A DNA stretch of 64,000 bases from Sorangium cellulosum So0157-2 (GTDB taxonomy: Bacteria; Myxococcota_A; Polyangia; Polyangiales; Polyangiaceae): NCBI RefSeq assembly GCF_000418325.1, contig NC_021658.1:11732001-11796000 (forward strand). The letters run 5' to 3'. The position numbers and the translations under genes were made by a program. Of the stretch, positions 47,502 through 58,300 are shown in pieces (position 1 is the first letter of the stretch; each line of letters begins with the position of its first letter). The notes beneath the pieces were generated by a model that made no database searches, had not been told where the DNA came from, and worked only from the letters and a program-made list of their open reading frames with translations.

Positions 47502-48638
47502 TTACCACGCGCCGTATGCCACGAGGCTGACCTGTGCCGGCGCGACCGTCGGGATCAGCGTGAGCCGAGCTTTCGTGGGTTCAGTCCGGCGAAAAGAGAA
47601 ATCCGTGAAGAACGACGCCACCGTCGCAGCGCCCACGACACCGCTTGTCACCACCATCGCCGTGCCGAGCCCGGCGAAGAGGTCGCGGTCTCGTCGGAGA
47701 CGCGTCAGCTCGGAGCACGTCGCCGGTTTCGGTTGTTCCCGACACACGCCTCGCGAGACCCCCGCGGCATCGAGCTTCTTGTTCCGCTCGTCGAGGTCCC
47801 CGTCCGCTGTGCTCGCGCGTACCATGAACACGGCGCCGAGCGATGCGGTCGCCGCGGTCAAGCCGATGCCGCCGATGCGCAGCGTCCCCGGCCAGGACGC
47901 CCACGGTCCGGGCTCCTTCGGGCGCACAGCGGGCGAAGCGCTCGCGGTCTTCGGCGCGGCCGGGGCATCCTTGGCGCTGCTCACCGCCGGGCCCGAAAGC
48001 TTCATCGAGATCTCCTGCTTATCGCCTGGCTCGCCGTTGAACGCGTGAAAGCCGTCCTCGCGACCCGGCGCCCGCGCCCGCACCATGTGTCGCCCGGGCT
48101 CGAGGAACAGCTTGTAGGTCCGCGCGGTCCGACCGATCTTCTGGCCGTCGATGAGGATCTCGGCGTCCGGCGGGTCGACGGAGAGCACGAGCTCAACGAC
48201 GTAAAACGCGGCCTTCCGCTGGCCGGTCAGGAATCGTTCCTGAAGCTGACTCGGCAACGCCCAGTCCCGCTCAAGACTCCAGGTCAGGTGCTCCGCCGCG
48301 TCACGGTACTTGCGCAGCTCGAGCTCGCAGAGGCCTAGTTCGCCGGCGATCTCGGCGGGATCGAACGCCCCGCGGTCGCCGTCCGCGCGGTCGAGCTTCA
48401 TGCCGGGCGGCACGTTTGCGGCATCAAGGGCCGTCTTGTAGGCTTCGTAGGCCTGCGTCCAGTTGCCGCGATCGCGCGCTTTCCGAGCACGGCGAACAAG
48501 CTCCTTCACCGTCAACCCGTTCAACCCGTCGCTTCTACCCGAGGCCGGAGACCGCTGCTGAGCATCGGCCGAGCTGACCAAGCCCGTTGAAGCGCCAAGC
48601 GTAAGCAAAATGGACAACAGGTGCGCACCGCGACACAT
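47502..48638 (-). CDS. TPR/PEGA-domain exported protein
   Basis: 378 residues from the ATG at 48638. The start extends back to a TTG, but MCRGAHLLSILLTLGASTGLVSSADA is a good signal peptide. A TPR-like region (about 50-145: ELVRRARKARDRGNWTQAYEAYKTAL, ELGLCELELRKYRDAAEHL) precedes a PEGA domain (about 155-210: VDPPDAEILIDGQKIGRTARTYKLFLEPGRHMVRA). An Ala/Pro linker and two membrane-like helices (about 255-275 and 315-340) follow. The layout is widespread in Polyangiales next to kinase or sigma genes and fits an envelope scaffold. It heads an operon with two Gly-rich lipoproteins and is divergent from the sigma factor gene. Confidence 0.82.
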   Translation of the reverse strand: MCRGAHLLSILLTLGASTGLVSSADAQQRSPASGRSDGLNGLTVKELVRRARKARDRGNWTQAYEAYKTALDAANVPPGMKLDRADGDRGAFDPAEIAGELGLCELELRKYRDAAEHLTWSLERDWALPSQLQERFLTGQRKAAFYVVELVLSVDPPDAEILIDGQKIGRTARTYKLFLEPGRHMVRARAPGREDGFHAFNGEPGDKQEISMKLSGPAVSSAKDAPAAPKTASASPAVRPKEPGPWASWPGTLRIGGIGLTAATASLGAVFMVRASTADGDLDERNKKLDAAGVSRGVCREQPKPATCSELTRLRRDRDLFAGLGTAMVVTSGVVGAATVASFFTDFSFRRTEPTKARLTLIPTVAPAQVSLVAYGAW

Positions 48639-48834
48639 GCGACGACGGTACTTACGCTGAGCACGCGACGTCAACCGGGAGAAAATGCCGGAAGCAGCGC
48701 TTTAGGAGAGAATTCACAGGAGCATGGCGGAATCGAATCATCCGTCCCGTGTGTCGGCGATCTTCCAGCCGACCCGGGCGAGATGTAGCGCTTTGTGCCA
48801 CATTGTCCGACCAAAGTGATCGCGACCGTGCATT

Positions 48835-49983
48835 TTGCTGACCCCGAGGGGGTCGCTCAGACGTGCTACCGGCGTGGGCAACCCGTCGAGCATCTCCAGC
48901 TGTTTCGAGCTCTTCCGGCGCCTCGCGAGGCGTCTCGGCGTTCCGGCACGCCACGCCGAGGACGTGGCGCAAGACGCGCTCCTGCGCGGGTTGGAAGCGA
49001 ACCAGCGGATTGCGCCGGGCGGCGACGCGGCGGCGTACCGCGTCACGATCGCCATCAATCAGGCGCGCGACCATGTGCGGACCGCGCGCCGTCGCGGAGA
49101 GGTCCTGACATCGTTCGACGAGAGCGAGCTGCGAGCCCCGTGCCCGAATCCAGAGGAGCTGGTACGCGGGAGCCAGCGGCACGCGCTCACGCGCCGCCTG
49201 ATCAACCGGGTCGACCCGAAGTACCGACACCTCCTGATCAAGCATGACCTCGAGGAGATCCCGCTCGCCGAGATCGCCGGCGAGCTCGGCCTCACGATGG
49301 AGGCGGTGAAGACGCAGCACCGGCGGGCGCTCGATCAGCTCGCCGAGGAGAAGCGCCGCTATACGGCCGAGCAGCATGCACGGGGACGGGACGCAGAGGC
49401 GTGCGTCCCGGTGGCGCTCGGCCTCTACCGTCGCGAGTCGTGGCTGGCCACGCTGCGGCGCCTGGTCTTCAGGATCTTGGCACAGGGCGCTCTCGTCGTC
49501 CTGACGGGCGCGCTGATCTCCGGGCTGTCGCACGGCTTGGAACCCTGGCTGTTGCCCGCGGCGGCTCGCGCGCCCGGCTCCGCGCCAGCCGCGCAGGAGG
49601 TCACCGCGTCTGCCCGAAAGGGCGGCGCGAGCGCCACCGCCGAGATCGGTGCGCCAGCCGCGCGCAAGGTGGAGCCGTCCGCGCAGCGAGGCGACGCCAG
49701 CGCCCTGGCCGCCGTGGATAGGCCCGCGGCGTCGGCCGAGGCTCCCCCCCGTGGCGAGGTGCCCGGGCGTGTCGCACGCCGAAGCGCGGCGCCCAGGAGC
49801 GCCGTGCACCCCGCCGTCAGCGAGCGCGAGCGGCGCCTGATCCGCGACGCCCGCCGCGCGCTGGACGCCCACACCGCCCTCGCCGACCTCGAGGCGCGCC
49901 AGCTGCTCGAGATGCACAAGCAGGAGTTCCCGCAAGGGTGGCTCGCCTTGGAGCGCGAAGCGCTGCTCAAGCGGATTCGCTGA
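48835..49983 (+). CDS. ECF-like sigma factor with C-terminal membrane anchor
   Basis: 382 residues from TTG 48835; GTG at 48874 is an alternative start. The sigma-2 region is FELFRRLARRLGVPARHAEDVAQDALLRGLEANQ, and sigma-4 is HDLEEIPLAEIAGELGLTMEAVKTQHRRALDQL (about 150-185). After this come a single membrane span (LAQGALVVLTGALISGL, about 215-232), an Ala/Pro-rich stretch, and a helical tail (ERERRLIRDARRALDAHTALADLEARQLLEMH). Sigma factors fused to a membrane anchor and outer domain replace a separate anti-sigma factor and may be released on signal. It is divergent from the PEGA/lipoprotein operon, which could be its target. Confidence 0.85.
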   Translation: MLTPRGSLRRATGVGNPSSISSCFELFRRLARRLGVPARHAEDVAQDALLRGLEANQRIAPGGDAAAYRVTIAINQARDHVRTARRRGEVLTSFDESELRAPCPNPEELVRGSQRHALTRRLINRVDPKYRHLLIKHDLEEIPLAEIAGELGLTMEAVKTQHRRALDQLAEEKRRYTAEQHARGRDAEACVPVALGLYRRESWLATLRRLVFRILAQGALVVLTGALISGLSHGLEPWLLPAAARAPGSAPAAQEVTASARKGGASATAEIGAPAARKVEPSAQRGDASALAAVDRPAASAEAPPRGEVPGRVARRSAAPRSAVHPAVSERERRLIRDARRALDAHTALADLEARQLLEMHKQEFPQGWLALEREALLKRIR

Positions 49984-50102
49984 CTCATCGGCTGTCGCTC
50001 GACAGCGAGCAGGCGGCGGCGCTGGTGATGCCTTCCGGCAGCACAAGGCCGAGATCCGCCTTGCGTCGGACACGCACGCTCACGACGAGGAGGCAACGTA
50101 CA

Positions 50103-50424
50103 ATGGAGGACATTCTCGGTGCGATGTGGCTCGCTTCACCGCTCGGTCTCGCGATGATGGCCTGTGTGGCGATCGGCTTCGCTGTCACGGCGCGCGAAGC
50201 GCTAGGCCGAGAGCGCGGGCTGCGCGCGGCCGGCGAGCAGCGGCACGAGGACGAGGAGTCGGCCCTCGCCGACGCGAAGGAGGACGCCGAGCGCGAGCTG
50301 CGGCGACACCAGCGCCTGCTGGACTGTCACGTGGATGCGCTCATCGCGGCGATAACCAGCCCACGCGCGCGCCCGGTGCCGTCGCGCTCGTACAGCTTGG
50401 AGGTTACAACCCGCCGTCCGAACA
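50103..50424 (+). CDS. small membrane protein, 3' end lost to transposase fragment
   Basis: About 107 residues from the ATG at 50103: a membrane span (GLAMMACVAIGFAVTARE, about 14-30) and a charged coiled-coil-like helix (ALADAKEDAERELRRHQRLLDC). No family recognised. The reading frame runs without a stop into IS91-type transposase sequence near 50425, so the original C-terminus has been replaced. Confidence 0.4.
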
Positions 50425-50710
50425 TATGCGCTGAGAGTTGGGCCGAGCTCTTGCGCCGCACATTTGCGATCGATGTCCTCGAGTGCCCAGCTTGCAAGGG
50501 GCGGATGAAGCGCGTCGCGGTGGTGACCGAGCCAAGGAACATCGCCCGCTTCCTCTCCGCGCTCGGCGAGCCGACCGACGTCCCAGCGCGCTCTCCTAAC
50601 CGAGGCCGCCGTACTGGAAGAGCACCGTTCTGCACCGCAAGGCGCCCGGTGACGCCGCATAGCGTCTCGCGACGCGCCTCCCGGGCCAGACCAACGCCCG
50701 GACGGACACC
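50425..50710 (+). mobile_element. 3' end of IS91-type transposase, frameshifted remnant
   Basis: AESWAELLRRTFAIDVLECPACKGRMKRVAVVTEPRNIARFLSALGEPTDVP is the C-terminal zinc-ribbon-like end of Y2/IS91-type transposases. The stretch 50490-50710 matches 62450-62720 in inverted orientation at roughly 90 percent or better by eye. Near 50602 one G is missing relative to the other copy, so the frame is lost after SPNRG. The rest of the element is absent here. Confidence 0.75.
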
Positions 50711-50755
50711 GTGCCTGCGGCAGACATGCCTCGCGGCAGGCGGGATCCCTTGGGC

Positions 50756-52656
50756 TCACATGGGGTCGTGGATGCAGTCTCCGCCGAGGCACACCCCGCC
50801 GCCCTCGCACATCACCCCGTCCTCCTTCCGCGGGGGCACACAGTCCCCGGTCTCCGGATCGCAGGTGCCGTTCACGTGGCACTCGTCTGTTGCGTCGCAG
50901 GCGATCGCCTCGAAGGCGCAGCTCCCTCCCTGGCAGAAGTTCCTGGTGCAGAGATCGCCGTCATCGCAGGATCCGGTGTCGTCGTTCGTGCCGACACAGA
51001 GGCCCTCGCTGCAGGCGTCGCGCGTGCAGGGGTTACCGTCGTCGCAGGCCGCCGTGTCGTCGTTCGTGCCGGCGCAGGTGCCCTCTCGGCAGGCGTCGCG
51101 GCTCGTGCAGGTGTTGCCGTCGTCGCAGGCAGGTCCCGTGAGCAGCGAGCACGTGCCGTCGGCGGTCGCGCCGGCCACCGCGGAGCAGGCGTCGCAGGCG
51201 CCGAGATCGCAGGCGGTGTCGCAGCAGACGCCGTCCACGCAGAACCCGCTCCGGCACTCGCACCGGTGCGCGCACGCCTCGCCGGGCTGGCCGAGGGTGA
51301 ACCGCTCCGCCGTGGCGAGCTTCTGGCTCTGATCCTCGCCTCCCGTGAGCAGGACGGACCCGTCCTCATCGAGGTACGTCGCCTCGTGGAACGCACGAGG
51401 AGCGCGGAGCTGCGCTGCGACGATCCATTTGTCCATGTCCGGGGTGTAGAGCTCCGTGTCGCTGGAGTGTGAGTCGCGCAGTCGCCCGCCCGCGACGAGC
51501 ACGCAGCCATTCGGGAGCAGCGTCGCCGAGTGGCCGAAACGAGCGCTGTCGTTGGTCATCCGCGTGCCGGCCGAGAAGGTCTCGGTCGCGGGATCGTAGA
51601 TCTGCGGCACCGGGGTATACCCGATCACGAGGACGCGTCCGTCCTGGAGCCGAGTCGCCGTATGCAGGTAGCGCTCGGCCGTCTCCATCATCATCGGACC
51701 TGAGCGCCACCTGTCCTGCGTCGGTAGGTAGAATTCGCCCCGCTGCTATCCCCGCCGAGCACGAGGACGCGGTCGCTGTCGAGCGCGACCGCCGCGTGGT
51801 CGGTGCGCGCCCGCCGCATGGCGCCCGGCGCGGGAGAAGACGAGGACCACGCGCCCTCCGCGGGATCGAAGAGCTCGGTGCTCGCGACGCTGGTGCCGGC
51901 GAGGCTGGTGCCCCCCGTGACGAGCACGCCGGCCCCGAGCGGCGCCGCCGCGTGACGGGTGCGGCGCGTCCCCATGGCCGGTGGGGGCGGCGATTGCCAC
52001 TCCGGGTCGACGAGCACCTGCTCGCCCTCCGCGTCGACGAACAGCTCGATCCGCGCCCCGCGCGCCGCGAGCCGCGCGCCGACCTCGCGGCCGCCCGCCC
52101 CGTACGCCGCCGGCGCCGTCACGCGGAGCCGCACCGCCCCCGCCGCGTCGGCGATCTCGATCGCCCCGTCCCGATCCACCGGCGCGCCACCCTGGACCTC
52201 CCACGCCGCCACGGGCGCCTCGCGCTGCACCGCCGCCGCGTCGAGCAGCAGCTACTCCTCGACGCCCGCCGGCGTCGCGGTCCAGAACGACGACCCGCCC
52301 GCGCGCCGGTAGGCCACCGCGCGATCGGCGAGCATCGCCTCGCCCTCGGCCCCCACCTCGCGAACCCGGAGCGCCTCGCCCCCGTCGAGCGAGAAGAGGA
52401 TCTCGCCGCTCCCGTCGCTTGGCAGCCGCGCCACCACGCCCCCGCGCCGCCCCGCGGCGGCCCGCTCGAGCCCGCCTCCGCTGCGGAGGAACCCCGGGCC
52501 GACGCTCAGCACGGCCGCGGCCTGGTCCGGGAAAGCGCTGCGCAGCGCCTCGTCCGGCGTCGGATCAGGCGCGGCACACCCGCTGAGCGGTTGCAGCCAC
52601 GCGAGGAGCGCAGAGGCGGCGAACAGAAGGTGTAGGCGGCTGTGCGGAGCTGTCAT
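50756..52656 (-). pseudogene. kelch/Cys-rich lipoprotein pseudogene
   Basis: One gene broken twice. From the ATG at 52656: a lipoprotein signal (LQPLSGC), then about 130 residues to a TAG at 52254-52252 where a Trp codon would fit (EE-stop-LLLDAAA). The frame continues with kelch repeats (RHAAAPLGAGVLVTGGTSLAG, DHAAVALDSDRVLVLGGD) until a one-base shift near 51740. Reading resumes as DRWRSGPMMMETAERYLHTATRLQDGRVLV with further kelch blades and a Cys-rich tail (CDDGNTCTSRDAC repeats). Intact members are cell-surface beta-propellers. The last third (from ATG 51694) could still be expressed alone. Confidence 0.8.
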
Positions 52657-53133
52657 GCAGATGAGACGACATCGTATGTTAGCTCACTCGCTGGCGCCTA
52701 GATCCGCGCGCCAGAAACCCCGGGAGGGTGTCCCGGCGCACCGGGAGAGGTCCCCGGCCCATCGGGAGGGTGTCCCGGCGCACCGGGAGGGGTCCCCGGG
52801 CCACCGGGAGGGTGTCCCGCTGCACCGGGAGAGGTTCCAGGGCGCTTGACGAAGGTCTCTCAAGGAAAACCCGCACCTCCCCGCGGTCGGGCGAGGTGTC
52901 CCTGGGCACAACGCGGTGTCGAGTTGGAAGGGAATGGTCAAGGAGCGCGACGTCGCGCTCCGACAGGCTCATACCAAGGTGACCCTGCTCAGGGCGTACG
53001 TGCAAAGCGTGGCGAGTATGCGCCGCGCCGACGCCGGAGGGCATCTGCGAAAGCGCAGGCTGACAGCCTGAGGGATCGCCCAGCGCGGCCCACGCGTGTG
53101 TAGTACAGTCCGCTGTGGAGGGCGCGCAGTCCA
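52657..53133. other. intergenic region with minisatellite, before sigma-54 activator gene
   Basis: 477 bases with no supported gene. It contains the 21-bp tandem repeat (separate entry), and the right part, about 52860-53130, is the leader of the activator gene. No promoter could be assigned by eye. Confidence 0.35.
52716..52850. repeat. 21-bp tandem repeat, about six units
   Basis: Units of the form CGGGAG(G/A)G(T/G)(G/T)TCCCGG... alternate between two types, and each can pair with itself (CCGGGA...TCCCGG). In the plus frame starting at 52655 they encode heptads such as EGVPAHR-ERSPAHR. Whether the 64-residue frame is translated is unknown. Confidence 0.8.
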
Positions 53134-54726
<1,593 letters not shown>

Positions 54727-54734
54727 TGCGGCGG

Positions 54735-54768
54735 TCGACGCGTCGAGACATGGCGGTCGACGCGTCGA
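54735..54768. promoter_or_regulatory. paired palindromes, candidate activator site 1
   Basis: Two perfect TCGACGCGTCGA palindromes at 54735-54746 and 54757-54768, centres 22 bases apart (two helical turns). They begin 9 bases after the activator gene and lie about 60-90 bases before a -24/-12 promoter. Confidence 0.7.
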
Positions 54769-54826
54769 AACCTCGCCGACGGGCACACTGCGCGCTTGGA
54801 CGCGTCACCCGCGTGCGCTCCGCTCC

Positions 54827-54842
54827 TGGCGCACCGATTGCA
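54827..54842 (+). promoter_or_regulatory. sigma-54 promoter of 54902 gene
   Basis: TGGCGC-ACCGA-TTGCA matches the -24/-12 consensus with one change, GG and GC 12 bases apart. The start codon of the small gene lies about 60 bases downstream. Confidence 0.72.
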
Positions 54843-54901
54843 ATTGCGACTGCCACGGCTTTCCCCCTCACCCTCAACGCTCACCTGAAGGACCATTCAC
54901 C

Positions 54902-55279
54902 ATGTCATCACAGCCTACATCGAGCCACGAACCGCCTGTCGTCTCGCTCTCCGACCCTCCTCCCGTGGACGTGGATCACACCGTGGACGTGGATCCGACT
55001 GGTTTCGACCCCGGTTTCACTGTTGACAACGATCGTGGTACGATCATATTCAAGCTATGCGAGACGGGCCCCGTGACCGTCACGATCAAACCAGACTGGG
55101 GCGGAATCCCTTTCTTCTCCTTCACCCTGACCGAAGATAATTCCCCTTATCCGCTGGTGGTTACTGCCGACGTGAAAGCAGGGCTGTACACGATCTGGGC
55201 GGCGAAGCGAAACGGTGGGCAAATGGGAATGACGGGCCACATCAGGGTGGGAGGGGGTGACGACAAATCCCAGCGCTGA
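54902..55279 (+). CDS. small beta-rich protein under sigma-54 control
   Basis: 125 residues from the ATG at 54902, with an AAGGA site upstream. The N-terminus is Pro/Asp-rich (DPPPVDVDHTVDVDPTGFDPGF). The rest predicts beta strands: GTIIFKLCETGPVTVTIKPDWGGIPFFSFTL, PLVVTADVKAGLYTIWAAKRNGG. There is no signal peptide. The family is not recognised. Base composition is less GC-rich than neighbours, as often seen for acquired or highly expressed small genes. Its own -24/-12 promoter and paired palindromes place it downstream of the adjacent activator as the likely primary target. Confidence 0.75.
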   Translation: MSSQPTSSHEPPVVSLSDPPPVDVDHTVDVDPTGFDPGFTVDNDRGTIIFKLCETGPVTVTIKPDWGGIPFFSFTLTEDNSPYPLVVTADVKAGLYTIWAAKRNGGQMGMTGHIRVGGGDDKSQR

Positions 55280-55352
55280 GGTTGACGGTTGTGCGTCAGG
55301 CCAACTCAGGAGGCGATAGGGAGTCGGCAAGGACGATAGCCTTCGAGCTTCG

Positions 55353-58300
55353 CTACCGCGCCGCCCCTTGCTCTGCGAGCGTGGCCCGACGCCTCCACGC
55401 GTGCTCGAGGTTGGGGTTGGCCGCGAGCGCCTTGCCGAAATCCTCGGCGGCCCGTCCCTCTTCCTCGCGTTGCTCCCCGGCGCGAATCGCAGCCTGAGCC
55501 TCCGCGAGCAACAGGCTCGCTCGCAGGATGCGCGCGTCTGGCCACTCGGGTCTCGCCTTCAGGACCTGATCGGCGAGCGTGAGACCGCGCCGCAGAGAGG
55601 GGCCAGGATCCCGCCCTTCGGTCGCTTGCCATTCCGCCCAGACGCGGCAGAAATGGCCGAAGGCCCTCCGGTGATCCTGGTCGTCCGGCGTCAGATCCAT
55701 CGCCTTCTGGAATTCCTCGGCTGCGCTCTCGAAATCAACAGCCCTGGCCTGGCCTCGCCCGGCCAGAAAGCGGGCCCGCGTCGCCCGTGCCTCGCCGAGG
55801 TAGCGGTGCGACTGGGCGTCGCTCGGATTGCGCCGGAGCGCCTGTTGGAGCGCCGCCGTGGCCTCGGCGAGGCTGGCTTGCGGGTCACGCGCCTGCGTGA
55901 GCTGAAACTCCGCATGAATGGTATGGAGCGTCCCCAGGTTGGCCCACGGAGGCGCGAGCTGCGGGATCCGGTCAATGGCCTTCTGGATGACCGGAATGCC
56001 CTCGCGCACGGTCGGGCCCGGGTCCTCGCCGCGGGCGCTTTGATAGAGGGCGCGCTGGACCAGCGCCTCGCCGACGTTGTGATAGCCAAAGCCCTGCTCC
56101 GGCGCCTCGGCGATGGCCTGATTGAACGCCGCGAGGGCCTGATCGAGGAACGGAGCGGGGTCGCCGCCGTGATCCCACGCTTCCCGCGCCAGCCCGATCA
56201 GCACGATGCCGGCGCCGTTGTGGAGCTGCGGCATCGCTGGATTGATGGTCAGTCCCTCGCGGTACTGGGCGAGCGCCGCCGTGAGGTCCGGCCGCGCGTC
56301 GCCGCCTCGGGCGCGTTTTCGCTCGGCCATGAGCCCATGGATCCCTCCCAGGAAGAAATAGGACACCACGTGCTTGGGGTTCAGCGCCCTCGCTCTGTCG
56401 AGCGCGCTCCGGGCCTGCTCGAGGTCGCCTTCGGGATCCCTGCAGCGCGGCTGCGACGCGCGCGTGAAGTACGTGGCGCCGAGGTTGATCCAGGCGGGCA
56501 TCTGGCGATCGTCGAGCCGGATGGCCGCGAGATACGCCTCGATGCTCTTGCCCCGGTTGGGTAACGAGTCGAGCCCGGCCTGATCCTCGTAATCGGCCCA
56601 CACCTGGAAGATCAGGCCAGCATAAGTGTGGTCGTCGTAGTCGCGATCCTCGGGGCCGATGGTCTCGAAGATCGCGATGGCCTTCTGGAGCTCCGCGCGC
56701 GGATCCTGGCCGCGCTCCTGGCGATATCCTCCCCACTGGTAATAGCTCCTCCCGATCTCCCGGCGGGCCCGCAGCCCGGTGGGCTCCACCGCCACGGCGC
56801 GCTCGGCCGCGGCGATCGCCTTGCCGAGGAGCGCATCCACCTCGCCGCCTCGGCTGGCCACGTGCTCGGCGAAGCGGCGATAGAGCCGCGCTTCGAGCAC
56901 GAGAGACGCATAACGGTCGGGCGACGCCGCGAGCGCCCGCCCGACGGCCTCCTCGCCGCGCTCGAAGTGGGGTTTGACGTTCCCCTCACCGTAAAGCTCC
57001 ATGTACAACGCCGCATACTCCAGCTCTCCCATCGCCGAGAGCACCGCGGGCGAGCTCTCGCCGATGGCCCCCGCCGCCGCGTACGCCTTCCGGCCAGCGT
57101 CGAAGTCGGCCACGGCACCCTCGCGGTCACCGTGGCCCCAGCGCTGCGCGGCGCGGGCCACGAGGATGTCGCCGCGCAGCGCGGGCGCCTCGTAGAACCA
57201 CGGCAGCTCGCCGCCGAGGGAGTCGAGCTGCTTCAAGGCCTCGTCGAATCGGTCCTCGTAGAATGCGACGAGCGCGGCCACGTACTCTTTCGACGGCAGG
57301 TCCGCCCCCGCGCTCTGCGCGAGATAGGCGAGCGCAGGGTCGCGATAAAGGCGCCTGACCTCCTGTCTCTTCGCCTCCCGCTGTTCCTTGTTCTTGATCG
57401 CCGCCGTCTCGAGGAGCTGCTCCCGATAGCGATGCCCCAGGACCAGCGCCAGCGCATACGCCGCCCGCGGCTCGTGAAACCCGTGGCTCCACGCCGCCTC
57501 GAGCGCCGAGAGCGCCCGGTCCTCGTCGTCCAGCGCCAGGTACCCGCGCCCCAGCGCGTAGTTTCCCGGCCCGACCGCGATCGGCCCCGCCCGTCGTATC
57601 TCCGCCTCGAGCTCCCCCATCTTCGCCCGGATCGCGGCCTGATCCCCGCGGATATCGTGCAGCGGTGAGAGGGCCGAGTACCGCGCCATCGACTCGATCT
57701 GCTCCACCTGCTCGGTGAACCGCCGCGCCAGCCGCTCGCGCGCGGCCGCCTCGCTCCGGGCCCGGAGGCCGAACCCCAGCGCCCCCAGCACCACCGCCCC
57801 CGCGACCGCCGCCGCCGCCACGGCGCGCCGGTGCTTCGCGAGCCGCTTCTGTAGCCGGTACCAGGCGCCGGTGGCGCGCGCCGCGACCGCGTCGCCGTTC
57901 AGGAACCGATCCAGATCGTCGGCCAGCGCACGCGCGGAGTCGTACCGCGCCGAGCGGTCCTTCTCCAGGCACTTGAGCGTGATGGCCTCGAGATCCTCCG
58001 GGATGTCCCGGTCCAGCTCGCGCGGGGGGCGTGGCTCCTCGGCGACGAGCCGGGTCAGCACCTCGAGCGTGGTCTCGCCGGTGAAAGGGGGCTCGCCGGT
58101 GAGCAGGGCATACAGCGTGGCGCCGAGGCTGTATACGTCGGCGCGGCGATCGAGCTTGCTCGTCTCGCCGCGGGCCTGCTCGGGAGACATGAAGTGCGGC
58201 GTCCCGAGCACGTCGCCCGTCTCGGTGGTGCCTCCCGCCGAGGAGCGCGCCAGGCCGAAGTCCATGACGTAGGGCCAGAGCTCTCCCTCTTCGCTGTGCT

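Noticed and set aside
52716..52850. CRISPR array
   Set aside because: Units are directly adjacent with no unique spacers, only 21 bases long, and no cas genes are present.
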